A stretch of DNA of 64,000 nt from Promicromonospora panici. Lineage in GTDB: Bacteria; Actinomycetota; Actinomycetes; Actinomycetales; Cellulomonadaceae. The notes under the pieces were generated by a model. The model saw nothing but the letters and a program-made list of their open reading frames with translations. It was not told the DNA's origin and did not search any database. Shown piece by piece: positions 34,284 to 42,593 of the stretch. Every line of letters begins with the position of its first letter. Position 1 is the first letter of the stretch. The stretch is from NCBI RefSeq assembly GCF_900608595.1, contig NZ_UWYY01000001.1, forward strand, positions 124,001 through 188,000, in the 5' to 3' direction. The position numbers were made by a program, and so were the translations under genes.

Positions 34284-36982
34284 CGGACCCGGCCGCGGTC
34301 GCCGTCGGCCACCTCGACCCCCGGTCCCCGGTGGTCGAGCCTGTCGAGACCCGCCGCCCCGGCGTGCACCCCCAGCTCGTGATCGGCGCCGTGCTGGTGG
34401 CGCTGGTCGTCGTGACGGCACTCGTGTCGCTCGTCTGGACGCCGTACGACCCCGAGCACGCGGGCGCCGAGCGCCTCCTCCCGCCGCCCGGCGCCGAGCA
34501 CTGGTTCGGCACCGACCGGTTCGGCCGCGACGTGTTCTCGCAGGTCATGGCCGGTGCGCAGATCACGCTCCTGGTGGGCGTGGTCGCGGTCGGGATCGCC
34601 GCGGTGGTGGGCGTGCCGCTCGGCGTGCTCGCTGGGATGCGCGGCGGCCGGCTCGGGGCCCTCCTGATGCGGGGCAGCGACATCCTGCTCGCGTTTCCCG
34701 GCCTGCTCCTCGCCATAGTGCTGGGCGCCGTCTACGGAGCAGGCACGGTGACGGCGATGGTCGCGCTCGGCATCGGCTCCATCCCCGCCTTCGCGCGCGT
34801 GGCCCGGAGCGGGACGCTGCAGGTCATGCGCTCCGACTACGTGCTCGCCGCGCGCGCCGCCAACCGCGGCGAGCTCGCGATCGCGGCGCGGCACGTGCTG
34901 CCCAACATCGCCGGCACCGTGCTGGTGCAGTGCTCGGTGAACTTCGCGATCGCCGTGCTCGCCGAGGCGGGGCTGTCGTTCCTCGGCCTGGGCACGCCCC
35001 CGCCGACGCCGTCGTGGGGGCGCATGCTGCAGGAGTCGCAGCAGTTCCTCGGCGTCGCCGACCACCTGGCGATCGTGCCCGGCGTCGCCATCGCCGTGGC
35101 GGTGCTCGGGTTCAACCTCCTGGGCGACGGCCTGCGCGACGTCCTCGACCCGAGGCTCTCCGCCGTCAGCTCGTCGGGGGAGGACCCGAAGGCCGCATCG
35201 CAGACCGGGTCCGCACCGCAGGTCGGGCCGGCCGAGACCTGGCCCGCACCGGTGGACAAGGCTGCCCCTCGGGAGGCTCAGGAACCGACCCCGGCGCTCG
35301 ACGTCCGCCACCTCTCGGTCCGCACCGACATCGGACGCGCCCTCCTCGCCGACGTCACCCTGAGCGTCGCCCCTGGCGAGCGGGTCGGGCTGATCGGCGA
35401 GTCCGGCTCGGGCAAGACGATGACGGCGCTCGCGGCCCTCGGCCTGCTGCCCGACGGCGTCCGGGCCACCGGGCACGTCGGCCTCGCCGGGGTACCGGGG
35501 AACCTCCTGGACCGGGGCGAGCGCGGCATGGCGGGGCTGCGGGGCGAGGCGCTGTCGATGGTCTTCCAGGAACCCATGACCGCCCTCAACCCGCTGATGC
35601 GGGTGGGCCGCCAGGTCGCCGAGACGATGACGCTGCACGGCGCGACGCGCGGGACGGCGACCGAGCGCGCCGCCGAGCTCCTGGCCGAGGTGGGCCTGCC
35701 CGACGGCGCCGCCCGGCGCTACCCCCATGAGCTCTCCGGCGGGCAGCGGCAGCGGGTGGTGCTGGCGATGGCGCTGGCGAACGACCCGGCCGTGCTGGTG
35801 GCGGACGAGCCGACCACCGCCCTCGACGTGACCGTGCAGCGCCAGATGCTGGACCTCATGGTGCGGCTCGTCCGCGACCGGGGCGCCGGGCTGCTGTTCA
35901 TCACGCACGACCTCGCCGTGGTGTCCCAGGTGTGCGAGCGGGTGGTGGTGCTGCTCGACGGCGTGGTGGTCGAGGAGGGCCCGGTCGCCGAGGTCTTCGC
36001 GGATCCCCAGCACGACTACACGAAGCGGCTGCTGGCGGCTTCTACGCTGGAGCCGCGGGTCGCGCCTCCGCGGGCCGAGCCCTCGCTGGCCGGGCCTGTC
36101 GAGACCGCGCTGGCAACGCCGATCGCCCCGGCCCTCCTCCGGGTCGAGGACGTGACCCGGACGTACCGGAGCCGCGGGCAGGCGGTGCACGCGCTGCAGG
36201 GTGTCTCCCTGGAGGTCGCCGAGGGGCAGCGGTTCGGAATCGTCGGCGAGTCCGGCTCGGGCAAGTCGACGCTGCTGCGGATCGTTGCGGGCCTGGACCA
36301 CGCGACGTCGGGCCGGGTCGTCAGCGCGGGTGTGGACCTGAACCCGGCGTCGGACGCCGTTCGTGACGCGGGCGGTCCGCGCGGCACGCGGGGCGTGCGG
36401 GGGACGCGCGGCGGGCCGACGTCGGCCGAGCTGGGCGACCTGCGCGCCGCCCTGCAGCTCGTGTTCCAGGACCCGTACGGCTCGCTCGACCCCCGCATGA
36501 CCGTCGGCGACATCGTGGCGGAGCCGCTCCTAAACCCGGCGAACGTCCGCGATGCCGGCCCGCGGACGGCGTCCGCCCGCCGCGACGCGGTACGCGAGAT
36601 GCTGGACGCCGTCGGGCTGCCGCTGGACGCGACGGAGCGGTACCCGCACCAGTTCTCGGGCGGGCAGCGGCAGCGCATCGCGATCGCGCGGGCCCTGGTG
36701 TGCCGGCCGCGCATCCTCGTCGCGGACGAGCCGGTCAGCGCGCTCGATGTCTCGGTCCGCCGGCAGGTGCTGGACCTGCTGGCGAGCCTCGCGGACGAGT
36801 ACGCCCTGACGCTGCTCCTGGTCTCGCACGACCTCGGCGTGGTGCGGCACGTCTGCGACCACGTGGCGGTGATGCGCGACGGCCGGATCGTCGAGCAGGG
36901 GCCCACCGCCCAGGTCTACGACACGCCGCAGCACGAGTACACGCGCCGCCTCCGGGACGCGACCCCGCTGCTGGTCCGCTGA
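34280..36982 (+). CDS. DppC permease fused to two peptide ABC ATPases (DppC-D-F)
   Basis: 900-residue polypeptide combining three subunits that are usually separate. Residues ~30-290 form the permease (GTDRFGRDVFSQVMAGAQI, YVLAARAANRGELAIAARHVLPNI). The first ATPase (~340-590) has Walker A GESGSGKT, signature LSGGQRQRVV and LVADEPTTALDVT. The second (~620-895) has Walker A GESGSGKS, signature FSGGQRQRIA and LVADEPVSALDVS. Linkers are Pro/Ala-rich. No stop or start signals interrupt the frame, so a real fusion is likely rather than three genes. Short interspersed repeats lie in the N-terminal tail and the linker between ATPases. Confidence 0.92.
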   Translation: MTDPAAVAVGHLDPRSPVVEPVETRRPGVHPQLVIGAVLVALVVVTALVSLVWTPYDPEHAGAERLLPPPGAEHWFGTDRFGRDVFSQVMAGAQITLLVGVVAVGIAAVVGVPLGVLAGMRGGRLGALLMRGSDILLAFPGLLLAIVLGAVYGAGTVTAMVALGIGSIPAFARVARSGTLQVMRSDYVLAARAANRGELAIAARHVLPNIAGTVLVQCSVNFAIAVLAEAGLSFLGLGTPPPTPSWGRMLQESQQFLGVADHLAIVPGVAIAVAVLGFNLLGDGLRDVLDPRLSAVSSSGEDPKAASQTGSAPQVGPAETWPAPVDKAAPREAQEPTPALDVRHLSVRTDIGRALLADVTLSVAPGERVGLIGESGSGKTMTALAALGLLPDGVRATGHVGLAGVPGNLLDRGERGMAGLRGEALSMVFQEPMTALNPLMRVGRQVAETMTLHGATRGTATERAAELLAEVGLPDGAARRYPHELSGGQRQRVVLAMALANDPAVLVADEPTTALDVTVQRQMLDLMVRLVRDRGAGLLFITHDLAVVSQVCERVVVLLDGVVVEEGPVAEVFADPQHDYTKRLLAASTLEPRVAPPRAEPSLAGPVETALATPIAPALLRVEDVTRTYRSRGQAVHALQGVSLEVAEGQRFGIVGESGSGKSTLLRIVAGLDHATSGRVVSAGVDLNPASDAVRDAGGPRGTRGVRGTRGGPTSAELGDLRAALQLVFQDPYGSLDPRMTVGDIVAEPLLNPANVRDAGPRTASARRDAVREMLDAVGLPLDATERYPHQFSGGQRQRIAIARALVCRPRILVADEPVSALDVSVRRQVLDLLASLADEYALTLLLVSHDLGVVRHVCDHVAVMRDGRIVEQGPTAQVYDTPQHEYTRRLRDATPLLVR
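34333..34351. repeat. Short interspersed repeat GGTCGAGCCTGTCGAGACC, in coding sequence
   Basis: Same family as 9658-9676. It is read as VEPVETR in the N-terminal tail of the permease-ATPase fusion, before the first membrane segment. Confidence 0.65.
36094..36106. repeat. Partial copy of the interspersed repeat (GCCTGTCGAGACC)
   Basis: It is identical over 13 bp to the 3' part of the copy at 34333-34351. It is read as PVET in the linker between the two ATPase domains. Confidence 0.55.
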
Positions 36983-36995
36983 CCGCCGACCGCGC

Positions 36996-37050
36996 CGAGA
37001 ACGGGGTTGTGCTCCTTCCGGTGCCTTCCGGGAACGCAACCCCGTTCTCG
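36996..37050. terminator. Palindrome after the peptide ABC operon
   Basis: CGAGAACGGGGTTG (36996-37009) is perfectly complementary to 37037-37050; the 27-base interior can form a small extra hairpin. It starts 14 bp after the fusion gene stop and precedes a gene in the same direction, so it is probably the operon terminator. Confidence 0.65.
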
Positions 37051-37092
37051 CCGCAGTCGGGGGTTTCGCCGTCCGGTAGCCTCCGGTTCGAC

Positions 37093-37734
37093 ATGAGCGA
37101 GATGACGCGTGCCTCCGACGAGTCCCGGCGCAGCGGGAAGCCACCGATCCGCGTGATCTTCGTGCCCGGGCTCGGCGACCGGCTGCCGCCTTTGGTGCAC
37201 CTCCAGCGTGAGGCGCTCCGGACCTGGCGTGCCCTCGGTGTGCGCACCACGATGTTCCGCGTCCGCTGGTCGTCGGACGCGTCGTTCCAGGACCGGCTGG
37301 ACCGGCTCGACGAGATGGTCGAACGGTACGAGCAGCGGGGCGAGCGGGTCGCGCTCATGGGTGCGTCGGCAGGGGCCGGCGCGGTCCTCGCCGCATACGC
37401 CCGACGCCGCTCGATCGTCGCCGTCGTGATCATCGCCGGGAAGTTCCTGGAGCCCGAGGACATCATCAAGCCGGTGCTCCTGCGCAACGCGCCGTTCGCG
37501 CAGTCGCTGTCGACGGTGCCGAAACTCCTGGAGGAGCTGGGCCCCGACGACCGGGCCAGGATCCTGAGCCTGCGATCGGCCAGGGACGGCGTGGTCGACG
37601 ACGAGGACACCCTGCTCGAGGGTGCGGTCAACGAGACGATGCGCGTCGTGGGCCACGTGATCGCCATCGGGTACGCGCTGATGTTCCGGGCGCGGAGGGT
37701 CGTGCGGTTCCTCCGCGACGTCGTGACGGACTGA
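37093..37734 (+). CDS. Conserved hypothetical alpha/beta-hydrolase-like protein
   Basis: 213 residues from ATG 37093. An N-terminal strand PIRVIFVPGLGDRLPPLVHLQREALRTW is followed by a nucleophile-elbow-like GASAGAGAVLAAYA (GxSxG). Later catalytic residues are not obvious, and the C-terminus ends in a hydrophobic/basic stretch (RVVGHVIAIGYALMFRARRVV) that could associate with membrane. No signal peptide. It may be a small esterase or a non-catalytic relative; I cannot assign a substrate. Confidence 0.7.
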   Translation: MSEMTRASDESRRSGKPPIRVIFVPGLGDRLPPLVHLQREALRTWRALGVRTTMFRVRWSSDASFQDRLDRLDEMVERYEQRGERVALMGASAGAGAVLAAYARRRSIVAVVIIAGKFLEPEDIIKPVLLRNAPFAQSLSTVPKLLEELGPDDRARILSLRSARDGVVDDEDTLLEGAVNETMRVVGHVIAIGYALMFRARRVVRFLRDVVTD

Positions 37735-37770
37735 CCGGTCAGCTGCATCCACCCGGTTAGGGTCGGTCCC

Positions 37771-38145
37771 ATGACTGCGCTGACGGACTACATCGACGCC
37801 TGGGTCGCCGGGGACGCGGAGCGGATCGCGGGCACGGTCGCGGACGACTGCGTCATCACCGAGTGCTACGGGCCCGTCTACCGCGGGCGCGACTGGGTGC
37901 GTCGGTGGGGTCAGGACTGGTTCGCCGCGGGCGGCGTCGTGCACCGCTGGGACATCACCGACCACATCGTGACCGGCGACCGCGAGATCGCGCAGTGGAC
38001 GTTCGAGTGCACGTGGGACGGCACCAGGAGCACCCTCGACGGCGCTACCGTGGCCCGAACCGGAGACGGCCTCATCCGCACGTTGCGCGAGTACCAGACC
38101 ACTGCCCCGCTCTACGACTGGCGCAGCACCTGGCGCTCGGAGTAG
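37771..38145 (+). CDS. SnoaL-like / NTF2-fold small protein
   Basis: 124 residues with the compact alpha+beta barrel pattern of the nuclear-transport-factor-2 family: MTALTDYIDAWVAGDAERIAGTVADDCVITEC, then GPVYRGRDWVRRWGQDWFAAG and beta strands ending TLREYQTTAPLYDWRS. Family members are small ligand-binding proteins or isomerases with varied functions. It stands alone between two unrelated genes in the same direction. Confidence 0.75.
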   Translation: MTALTDYIDAWVAGDAERIAGTVADDCVITECYGPVYRGRDWVRRWGQDWFAAGGVVHRWDITDHIVTGDREIAQWTFECTWDGTRSTLDGATVARTGDGLIRTLREYQTTAPLYDWRSTWRSE

Positions 38146-38223
38146 TCCGGCTTACGCACCCTTCAGGAACAATGGGGCGCCGGGGCCTTGTCCCGGGCGG
38201 ACGCACGTCCGCACACTCAGGCT

Positions 38224-38655
38224 ATGACGACCTCCCAGGACACCTCCGCCGCCGTCGCACACTTCGCCGGGCGGCTCGCCTTCGAGACCGACGTCGCCGA
38301 CGTCCACACCGCGCTCGCCGGGCTGGCCGCGGCGGACGCCCCGTTCACCCTCGTCGACGTCCGGTCCCAGGAGTCCTGGGACCAGGGCCACGTCCCCGGC
38401 GCGGTGCACCTGCCCAGCGGCAAGGTGCGCCTGCGCGCCGAGCAGGTCATCGACCGGGACCGGCCCGTGGTCACGTACTGCTGGGGGCCTGGCTGCAACG
38501 CGGCGACCAAGGCAGCGCTCGAGTTCGCGAAGCTCGGCTACGACGTCAAGGAAATGATCGGCGGCTTCGAGTACTGGGTGCGCGAGGGCTTCGCCTACGA
38601 CACGAAGCAGGGCCGGACCAATCCGGCCCCGGACCCCTTGGCCGCCCCGCTCTGA
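38224..38655 (+). CDS. Rhodanese-domain protein
   Basis: 143 residues from ATG 38224, one rhodanese domain. FTLVDVRSQESWDQGHVPGAVHLPSGKVR is the N-terminal signature. The active loop YCWGPGCNAATKAALEFAKLGY carries the catalytic cysteine (first Cys) and a second Cys five residues on. It would act as a persulfide-carrying sulfurtransferase in the cytoplasm. It is followed by a palindrome at the convergent junction with the response regulator. Confidence 0.88.
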   Translation: MTTSQDTSAAVAHFAGRLAFETDVADVHTALAGLAAADAPFTLVDVRSQESWDQGHVPGAVHLPSGKVRLRAEQVIDRDRPVVTYCWGPGCNAATKAALEFAKLGYDVKEMIGGFEYWVREGFAYDTKQGRTNPAPDPLAAPL

Positions 38656-38671
38656 CCGAGCGACGCTCGTC

Positions 38672-38740
38672 GGCCCGGGACCGGGCGATCGTGCCCAAAG
38701 TTCGGCCTGAAAGTGGGCACAATCGCTCGGTCCCGGGGCC
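38672..38740. repeat. Palindrome at a convergent junction (GGGCACAATCGCTC family)
   Basis: Arms 38672-38697 and 38714-38740 are complementary with only a few mismatches or G-T pairs. The right arm contains GGGCACAATCGCTC, identical to the right arm of the palindrome at 59491-59532. It lies between the convergent rhodanese and response-regulator genes. Confidence 0.8.
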
Positions 38741-38749
38741 GCAGCGACC

Positions 38750-39484
38750 TCACGCCGGGCGGTAGCGGTTCTCCGGGCGGCCCGTCGCCCCATACCGTGG
38801 CGTGACCTGCGCGTATCCCTCCGCGACCAGGTGCTCCAGGTACCGGCGGGCGCTCACCCGGGACATCCCGACCGCCTCCGCGACCTCGGCCGCCGACGCG
38901 TCCCGGGCCGCCACACCGGCAGCATCCACGGTCGCCCCGGCAGCATCCACGGCCACCCCGCACAGCCGCACCAGGGCCTCCCGGACCAGGTCCCGGCTCC
39001 GCTCGGAAAGCCCCTTCGGCGGCAGCGTCGTGGTGGACCGCGGCCCGGCGAGGAGCTGATCCACCTCCTCCTGGTCGAGCGTGTCCTGCGCGCGGCGCAC
39101 GTCCTCGCGCCGCTGCCACACCTCGTCGAGCCGTTCGCGCAGCGTGGCGGCGGTGAACGGCTTGACCAGGTAGGCGACGACGCCGCCGGCCATGGCCTGC
39201 CGCACGCTGTCGAGCTCGCGGGCCGCGGTGGTGGCGACGACGTCGACGGGCGGGCCGGGCAGCAGGCGCAGCCGACGGAGCACGTCGAGCCCGCCGATGT
39301 CCGGCAGGTTCAGGTCGAGCAGCACCAGGTCCGGCCGTAGCGCCGCCGCGAGACGCAGCGCGTCCGCGCCGTTGCGCGCCTCGCCCACCACGACGAACCG
39401 GGGATGGCTCTCCACGAACCCGCGGTGCACGACGGCGACGGCCGGATCGTCCTCGACCACGAGCGTCCGTGCCTGCTCGGTCAT
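38750..39484 (-). CDS. CitB/DcuR-type response regulator
   Basis: 244 residues. Receiver domain 1-~120 with acidic pocket VVEDDPAV, phosphoacceptor in LVLLDLNLPDIGG and the conserved Lys in AYLVKPF. The C-terminal part has an HTH (ASAAEVAEAVGMSRVSARRYLEHLVAEGYA) typical of CitB/DcuR regulators. It overlaps the histidine kinase by 4 bp. The divergent tctCBA genes make tricarboxylate uptake the probable target. Confidence 0.92.
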   Translation of the reverse strand: MTEQARTLVVEDDPAVAVVHRGFVESHPRFVVVGEARNGADALRLAAALRPDLVLLDLNLPDIGGLDVLRRLRLLPGPPVDVVATTAARELDSVRQAMAGGVVAYLVKPFTAATLRERLDEVWQRREDVRRAQDTLDQEEVDQLLAGPRSTTTLPPKGLSERSRDLVREALVRLCGVAVDAAGATVDAAGVAARDASAAEVAEAVGMSRVSARRYLEHLVAEGYAQVTPRYGATGRPENRYRPA

Positions 39485-40791
39485 GTCGTCGCCTCCCCGG
39501 CGCTGCTGACATGCCCGGCCAATGCCGTCGCCCCTGCGGGCAGCTCCACGGTCACCCGCGCCCCGCCGAGATCGCCGGAGCCGATGACCACCTCGCCGTC
39601 GCGCCGGTCCACCACACGCCTGACCAGCGCCAGGCCGATGCCACGGCTGTGCTCCCGCGTCCCGGGTACCTTCGTGGAGAACCCAGCCTTGAACACCTGG
39701 TGGTGCAGGTTCGTGGGTATGCCGGGGCCGTTGTCGTCCACCCGCAGGCGCAGGTGCACCCCGTCCGTCACCAGGAGCACGCGTACCCGCCCGTCCGGGC
39801 CGGCGGCGTCCACCGCGTTGTCGATGAGGTTGCCGAGCACAACGAGGACGTCGGTGTGCAGGGCCGATGCCTCCGAGGTCGTCGGGGCGTCGAGCGCCGA
39901 CTCCTCGGCGACGTCGAGGATCACACCCCGCTCCCGCGCCGTGATCGCCTTCACCAGGAGCAGGGCCGCGAGCTCCGGGGACCGCACGCCGGGGGCGACC
40001 GCCGATGAGGTGAGGAGCCCGCCGTAGCCCGACCGCTCGATGAAGGCGACCGCCTCCTCGGTCCGGCCGAGCTCCAGCAGCCCCGAGATCACGTGCACGG
40101 TGTTGGCGAACTCGTGCGACTGGGAACGCAGCGCGTCGGTCAGTCCCCTGGTCTCCAGCAGCCCCGCGATGTCCTCGGGTTCGAGCAGGTAGATACGGCG
40201 GCGCACCAGGCGGGTCACCCACGCCGCGCACAGCACGCCGACCACCGTGGCGGCGGCGAGCGACCCCAGCAGCCAGCCGCGATCGTCGGTCAGGTCGGCC
40301 CGCAGCTCGGACTCGAGGATCCCGACGCTGGCGGTGCCGATGACGGGGGCGGGCGAGGCGTCGTCCGCCGCGTCCCCGTAGACCGGGACCTTGACGCGCC
40401 ACGACGTGCCGAGCGTGCCGGTCTGCGTGCCCGTCCACAGCTGACCCGACAGCGGCACGGACGGGTCGGTCGAGACCCGCCGTCCGATCTGCTCCGGGTC
40501 GGGGTGGGAGTAGCGGACGCCGTGGTCGTCGGTGACGACCACGTAGGTCACCTCGGACGCCTCCCGGATGACCTCGGCGATCGGCTGGATCGTGGCGGAA
40601 GGATCCGCGTCGTCGAACGCGTCGAGGATGGCGGGCAGGCGCGCGACCGACAGCGCCACCCCGGTCATCCGGTCGACGTACGCCTCACGAAGCTGGCGTT
40701 CCTGCAGGGTGGAGGCCACGAGCCCGGTCGTGCAGACGAGCACGAGCACGATGACGACCTGCAGCACCAGTAGCTGCGCCCGGAGCGTCAT
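39481..40791 (-). CDS. CitA/DcuS-type sensor histidine kinase
   Basis: 436 residues from the ATG at 40791 (GAGAAGAG lies just before it; a GTG at 40803 is an alternative). It has a first membrane helix (LLVLQVVIVLVLVCTTGLVAS), a periplasmic PAS/Cache sensor domain (~40-170) with VTYVVVTDDHGVRYSHPDPEQIGR, and a second helix (LLGSLAAATVVGVLCAAWV). The phosphoacceptor His is in SQSHEFANTVHVISGLLELG, and the ATPase domain has the N box NLIDNAVDAA and the G boxes DNGPGIP and GIGLALV. The family senses citrate or C4-dicarboxylates outside the cell. Confidence 0.93.
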   Translation of the reverse strand: MTLRAQLLVLQVVIVLVLVCTTGLVASTLQERQLREAYVDRMTGVALSVARLPAILDAFDDADPSATIQPIAEVIREASEVTYVVVTDDHGVRYSHPDPEQIGRRVSTDPSVPLSGQLWTGTQTGTLGTSWRVKVPVYGDAADDASPAPVIGTASVGILESELRADLTDDRGWLLGSLAAATVVGVLCAAWVTRLVRRRIYLLEPEDIAGLLETRGLTDALRSQSHEFANTVHVISGLLELGRTEEAVAFIERSGYGGLLTSSAVAPGVRSPELAALLLVKAITARERGVILDVAEESALDAPTTSEASALHTDVLVVLGNLIDNAVDAAGPDGRVRVLLVTDGVHLRLRVDDNGPGIPTNLHHQVFKAGFSTKVPGTREHSRGIGLALVRRVVDRRDGEVVIGSGDLGGARVTVELPAGATALAGHVSSAGEATT

Positions 40792-40861
40792 CGCTCTTCT
40801 CACGGACGCAAGTGTGCACCGGGTTGCGGCCGGTGCGGTAGCCGAGGGGCCACGATCAAAA

Positions 40862-40890
40862 CGACCACAACGTTCGTTGCGACCAGAACC
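40862..40890. promoter_or_regulatory. Candidate response-regulator site between kinase and tctC
   Basis: The 198-bp divergent gap contains an inverted repeat CAACG-TT-CGTTG (40868-40879) framed by two direct copies of CGACCANAAC (40862 and 40881, 19 bp apart). AT content is locally higher than the surroundings. Binding by the adjacent CitB-type regulator is inferred. Confidence 0.4.
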
Positions 40891-40989
40891 CGCCTCCTGA
40901 ACAGGGCCCTCCCTACGCTCTCGCCGAGGTGGTCCGAGTGCCGGCGACGTAGCCGGTGCCGGGTCCACGCATCCGCTCAAGGAGGAGAC

Positions 40990-41991
40990 ATGCGCATCAT
41001 CCGAACCGGGGCTGCCCCCGTCGGAATCGTTCTGGCCCTGGCCCTCGCGGGCTGTTCCAGCCTGGAGCCGAGCGGCGGTGGCGGCGCCGCGGCCATCGAC
41101 GAGCTGAGCATCGTGGTCCCGGCGGGCCCGGGCGGCGGCTGGGACCAGACCGGCCGCGCCATGCAGGCCGACATGCAGGAGGAGGGCCTCGTGGGCACCG
41201 CCACGGTGACCAACGTCGACGGCGCGGGTGGCACGGTCGGCCTGGCGAACATCGCCAACTCCACCGACCCCAACACCCTGCTCGTGATGGGCCTGGTCAT
41301 GGTGGGTGCCGTCGAGACCAACGAGTCCCAGGCCCGGATCGAGCAGACCACCCCGATCGCGCGCCTCACCGAGGAGCAGGAGGTCATCGTGGTCCCGGCC
41401 GAGTCGCCGTACCAGACCATCGACGACCTCGTCGCCGACATCGAGAAGAACGGCAAGGACGTGGCCATCACCGGCGGCTCCGCCGGCGGCACCGACCACA
41501 TCCTCGCCGGCATGCTGCTCCAGGCCGCGGGCGTGCCGTCGGCCAGCATCGCGAACAAGCTCAACTACATCGCCTACTCCGGCGGCGGCGAGTCCCTGGC
41601 GGCACTGCTCGGCAACAACGTGAACGCGGGCATCTCCGGCGTCAGCGAGTACGCCGAGCAGGTCGAGGCGGGCGAGCTGCGGGCGCTCGCGGTGTCCGGC
41701 GAGGAGCGCGTCGACGCCCTCCCTGACACGCCCACGCTGACCGAGGCCGGGTACGACGTGGTCCTGACGAACTGGCGCGGCGTGGTCGCCCCCGGGAACA
41801 TCGAGGACGCCGACAAGGAGGCGCTGACCACCGCGGTCACCGAGCTCGCCGAGTCCGACGCGTGGCAGGCCACGCTCGAGGAGAAGGGCTGGGACGACGC
41901 CTTCCTCGCCGGGGACGAGTTCGACTCGTACCTGGAGGGCAACATCGCTGAGTCCGTGGCGGTGCTCAAGGACATCGGTCTCGTCAAGTGA
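40990..41991 (+). CDS. tctC: Tripartite tricarboxylate transporter binding protein TctC
   Basis: 333-residue extracellular binding lipoprotein, ATG preceded by GGAGGAG. The lipobox is LALAGC (Cys22). TctC features are ELSIVVPAGPGGGWDQTGRAM, VTNVDGAGGTVGLANIANS and VAITGGSAGGTDHILAGML. It binds citrate or a related carboxylate and delivers it to TctAB. It is the first gene of tctCBA. Confidence 0.93.
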   Translation: MRIIRTGAAPVGIVLALALAGCSSLEPSGGGGAAAIDELSIVVPAGPGGGWDQTGRAMQADMQEEGLVGTATVTNVDGAGGTVGLANIANSTDPNTLLVMGLVMVGAVETNESQARIEQTTPIARLTEEQEVIVVPAESPYQTIDDLVADIEKNGKDVAITGGSAGGTDHILAGMLLQAAGVPSASIANKLNYIAYSGGGESLAALLGNNVNAGISGVSEYAEQVEAGELRALAVSGEERVDALPDTPTLTEAGYDVVLTNWRGVVAPGNIEDADKEALTTAVTELAESDAWQATLEEKGWDDAFLAGDEFDSYLEGNIAESVAVLKDIGLVK

Positions 41992-42593
41992 GGTCCGACA
42001 ACGGGGCGCCCGAGGCGCCCACCACCCCAGGTCAGCCGACGGCGGAGGCCGGTCCTCCGCCGTCGGACGCCCCGGTCCGGGCGCACGACGAGCCGCCACG
42101 CCGCCGGTGGGGCGAGCTCGTCCTGGCCGCGGCCACCGCCGCCCTCGGCGTGTACGTGCTGGTGGCCGCCGGCAGCATCACGGTGCCGGGCTCGACCAAC
42201 ACGCTCGGCCCGCGTGCCTTCCCGTACCTGGTGGGCGGCATGCTCGTCGCGGCGGGGGTCGTCCTGGTGGTCCTGTTCCTGACCGGCCGGGCCGGCGAGG
42301 AGGAGGGCGGCGAGGACGTCGACCCGACCGTGCGGACCGACTGGCTGACGGTCGTGCTGCTCGTGGTCGCACTGGTGGTCCACGTGTTCGTCATCAACGT
42401 CATCGGCTGGCCGTTCGCCGCCGCGGTTCTGTTCGCGGGCGCCGCGGTCATCCTCGGGGCGCGTCCGTGGTGGCGCGCCGCTCTGATCGGGCTCGTGCTG
42501 GGCCTCGTCATCCAAGTGATCTTCGGCGGGCTGCTGGGGCTGTCGCTCCCGGCCGGTCCGCTCCTGGAAGGGGTGCCGTTCCTCCGTGGATAA
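41988..42593 (+). CDS. tctB: Tripartite tricarboxylate transporter small subunit TctB
   Basis: 201 residues, GTG start overlapping the tctC stop. A long polar N-terminus (~35 residues, Pro-rich) is followed by four hydrophobic segments, the usual topology. [23 protein letters not shown] fits the family consensus near the second segment. It overlaps tctA by 8 bp. Confidence 0.88.
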   Translation: MRSDNGAPEAPTTPGQPTAEAGPPPSDAPVRAHDEPPRRRWGELVLAAATAALGVYVLVAAGSITVPGSTNTLGPRAFPYLVGGMLVAAGVVLVVLFLTGRAGEEEGGEDVDPTVRTDWLTVVLLVVALVVHVFVINVIGWPFAAAVLFAGAAVILGARPWWRAALIGLVLGLVIQVIFGGLLGLSLPAGPLLEGVPFLRG

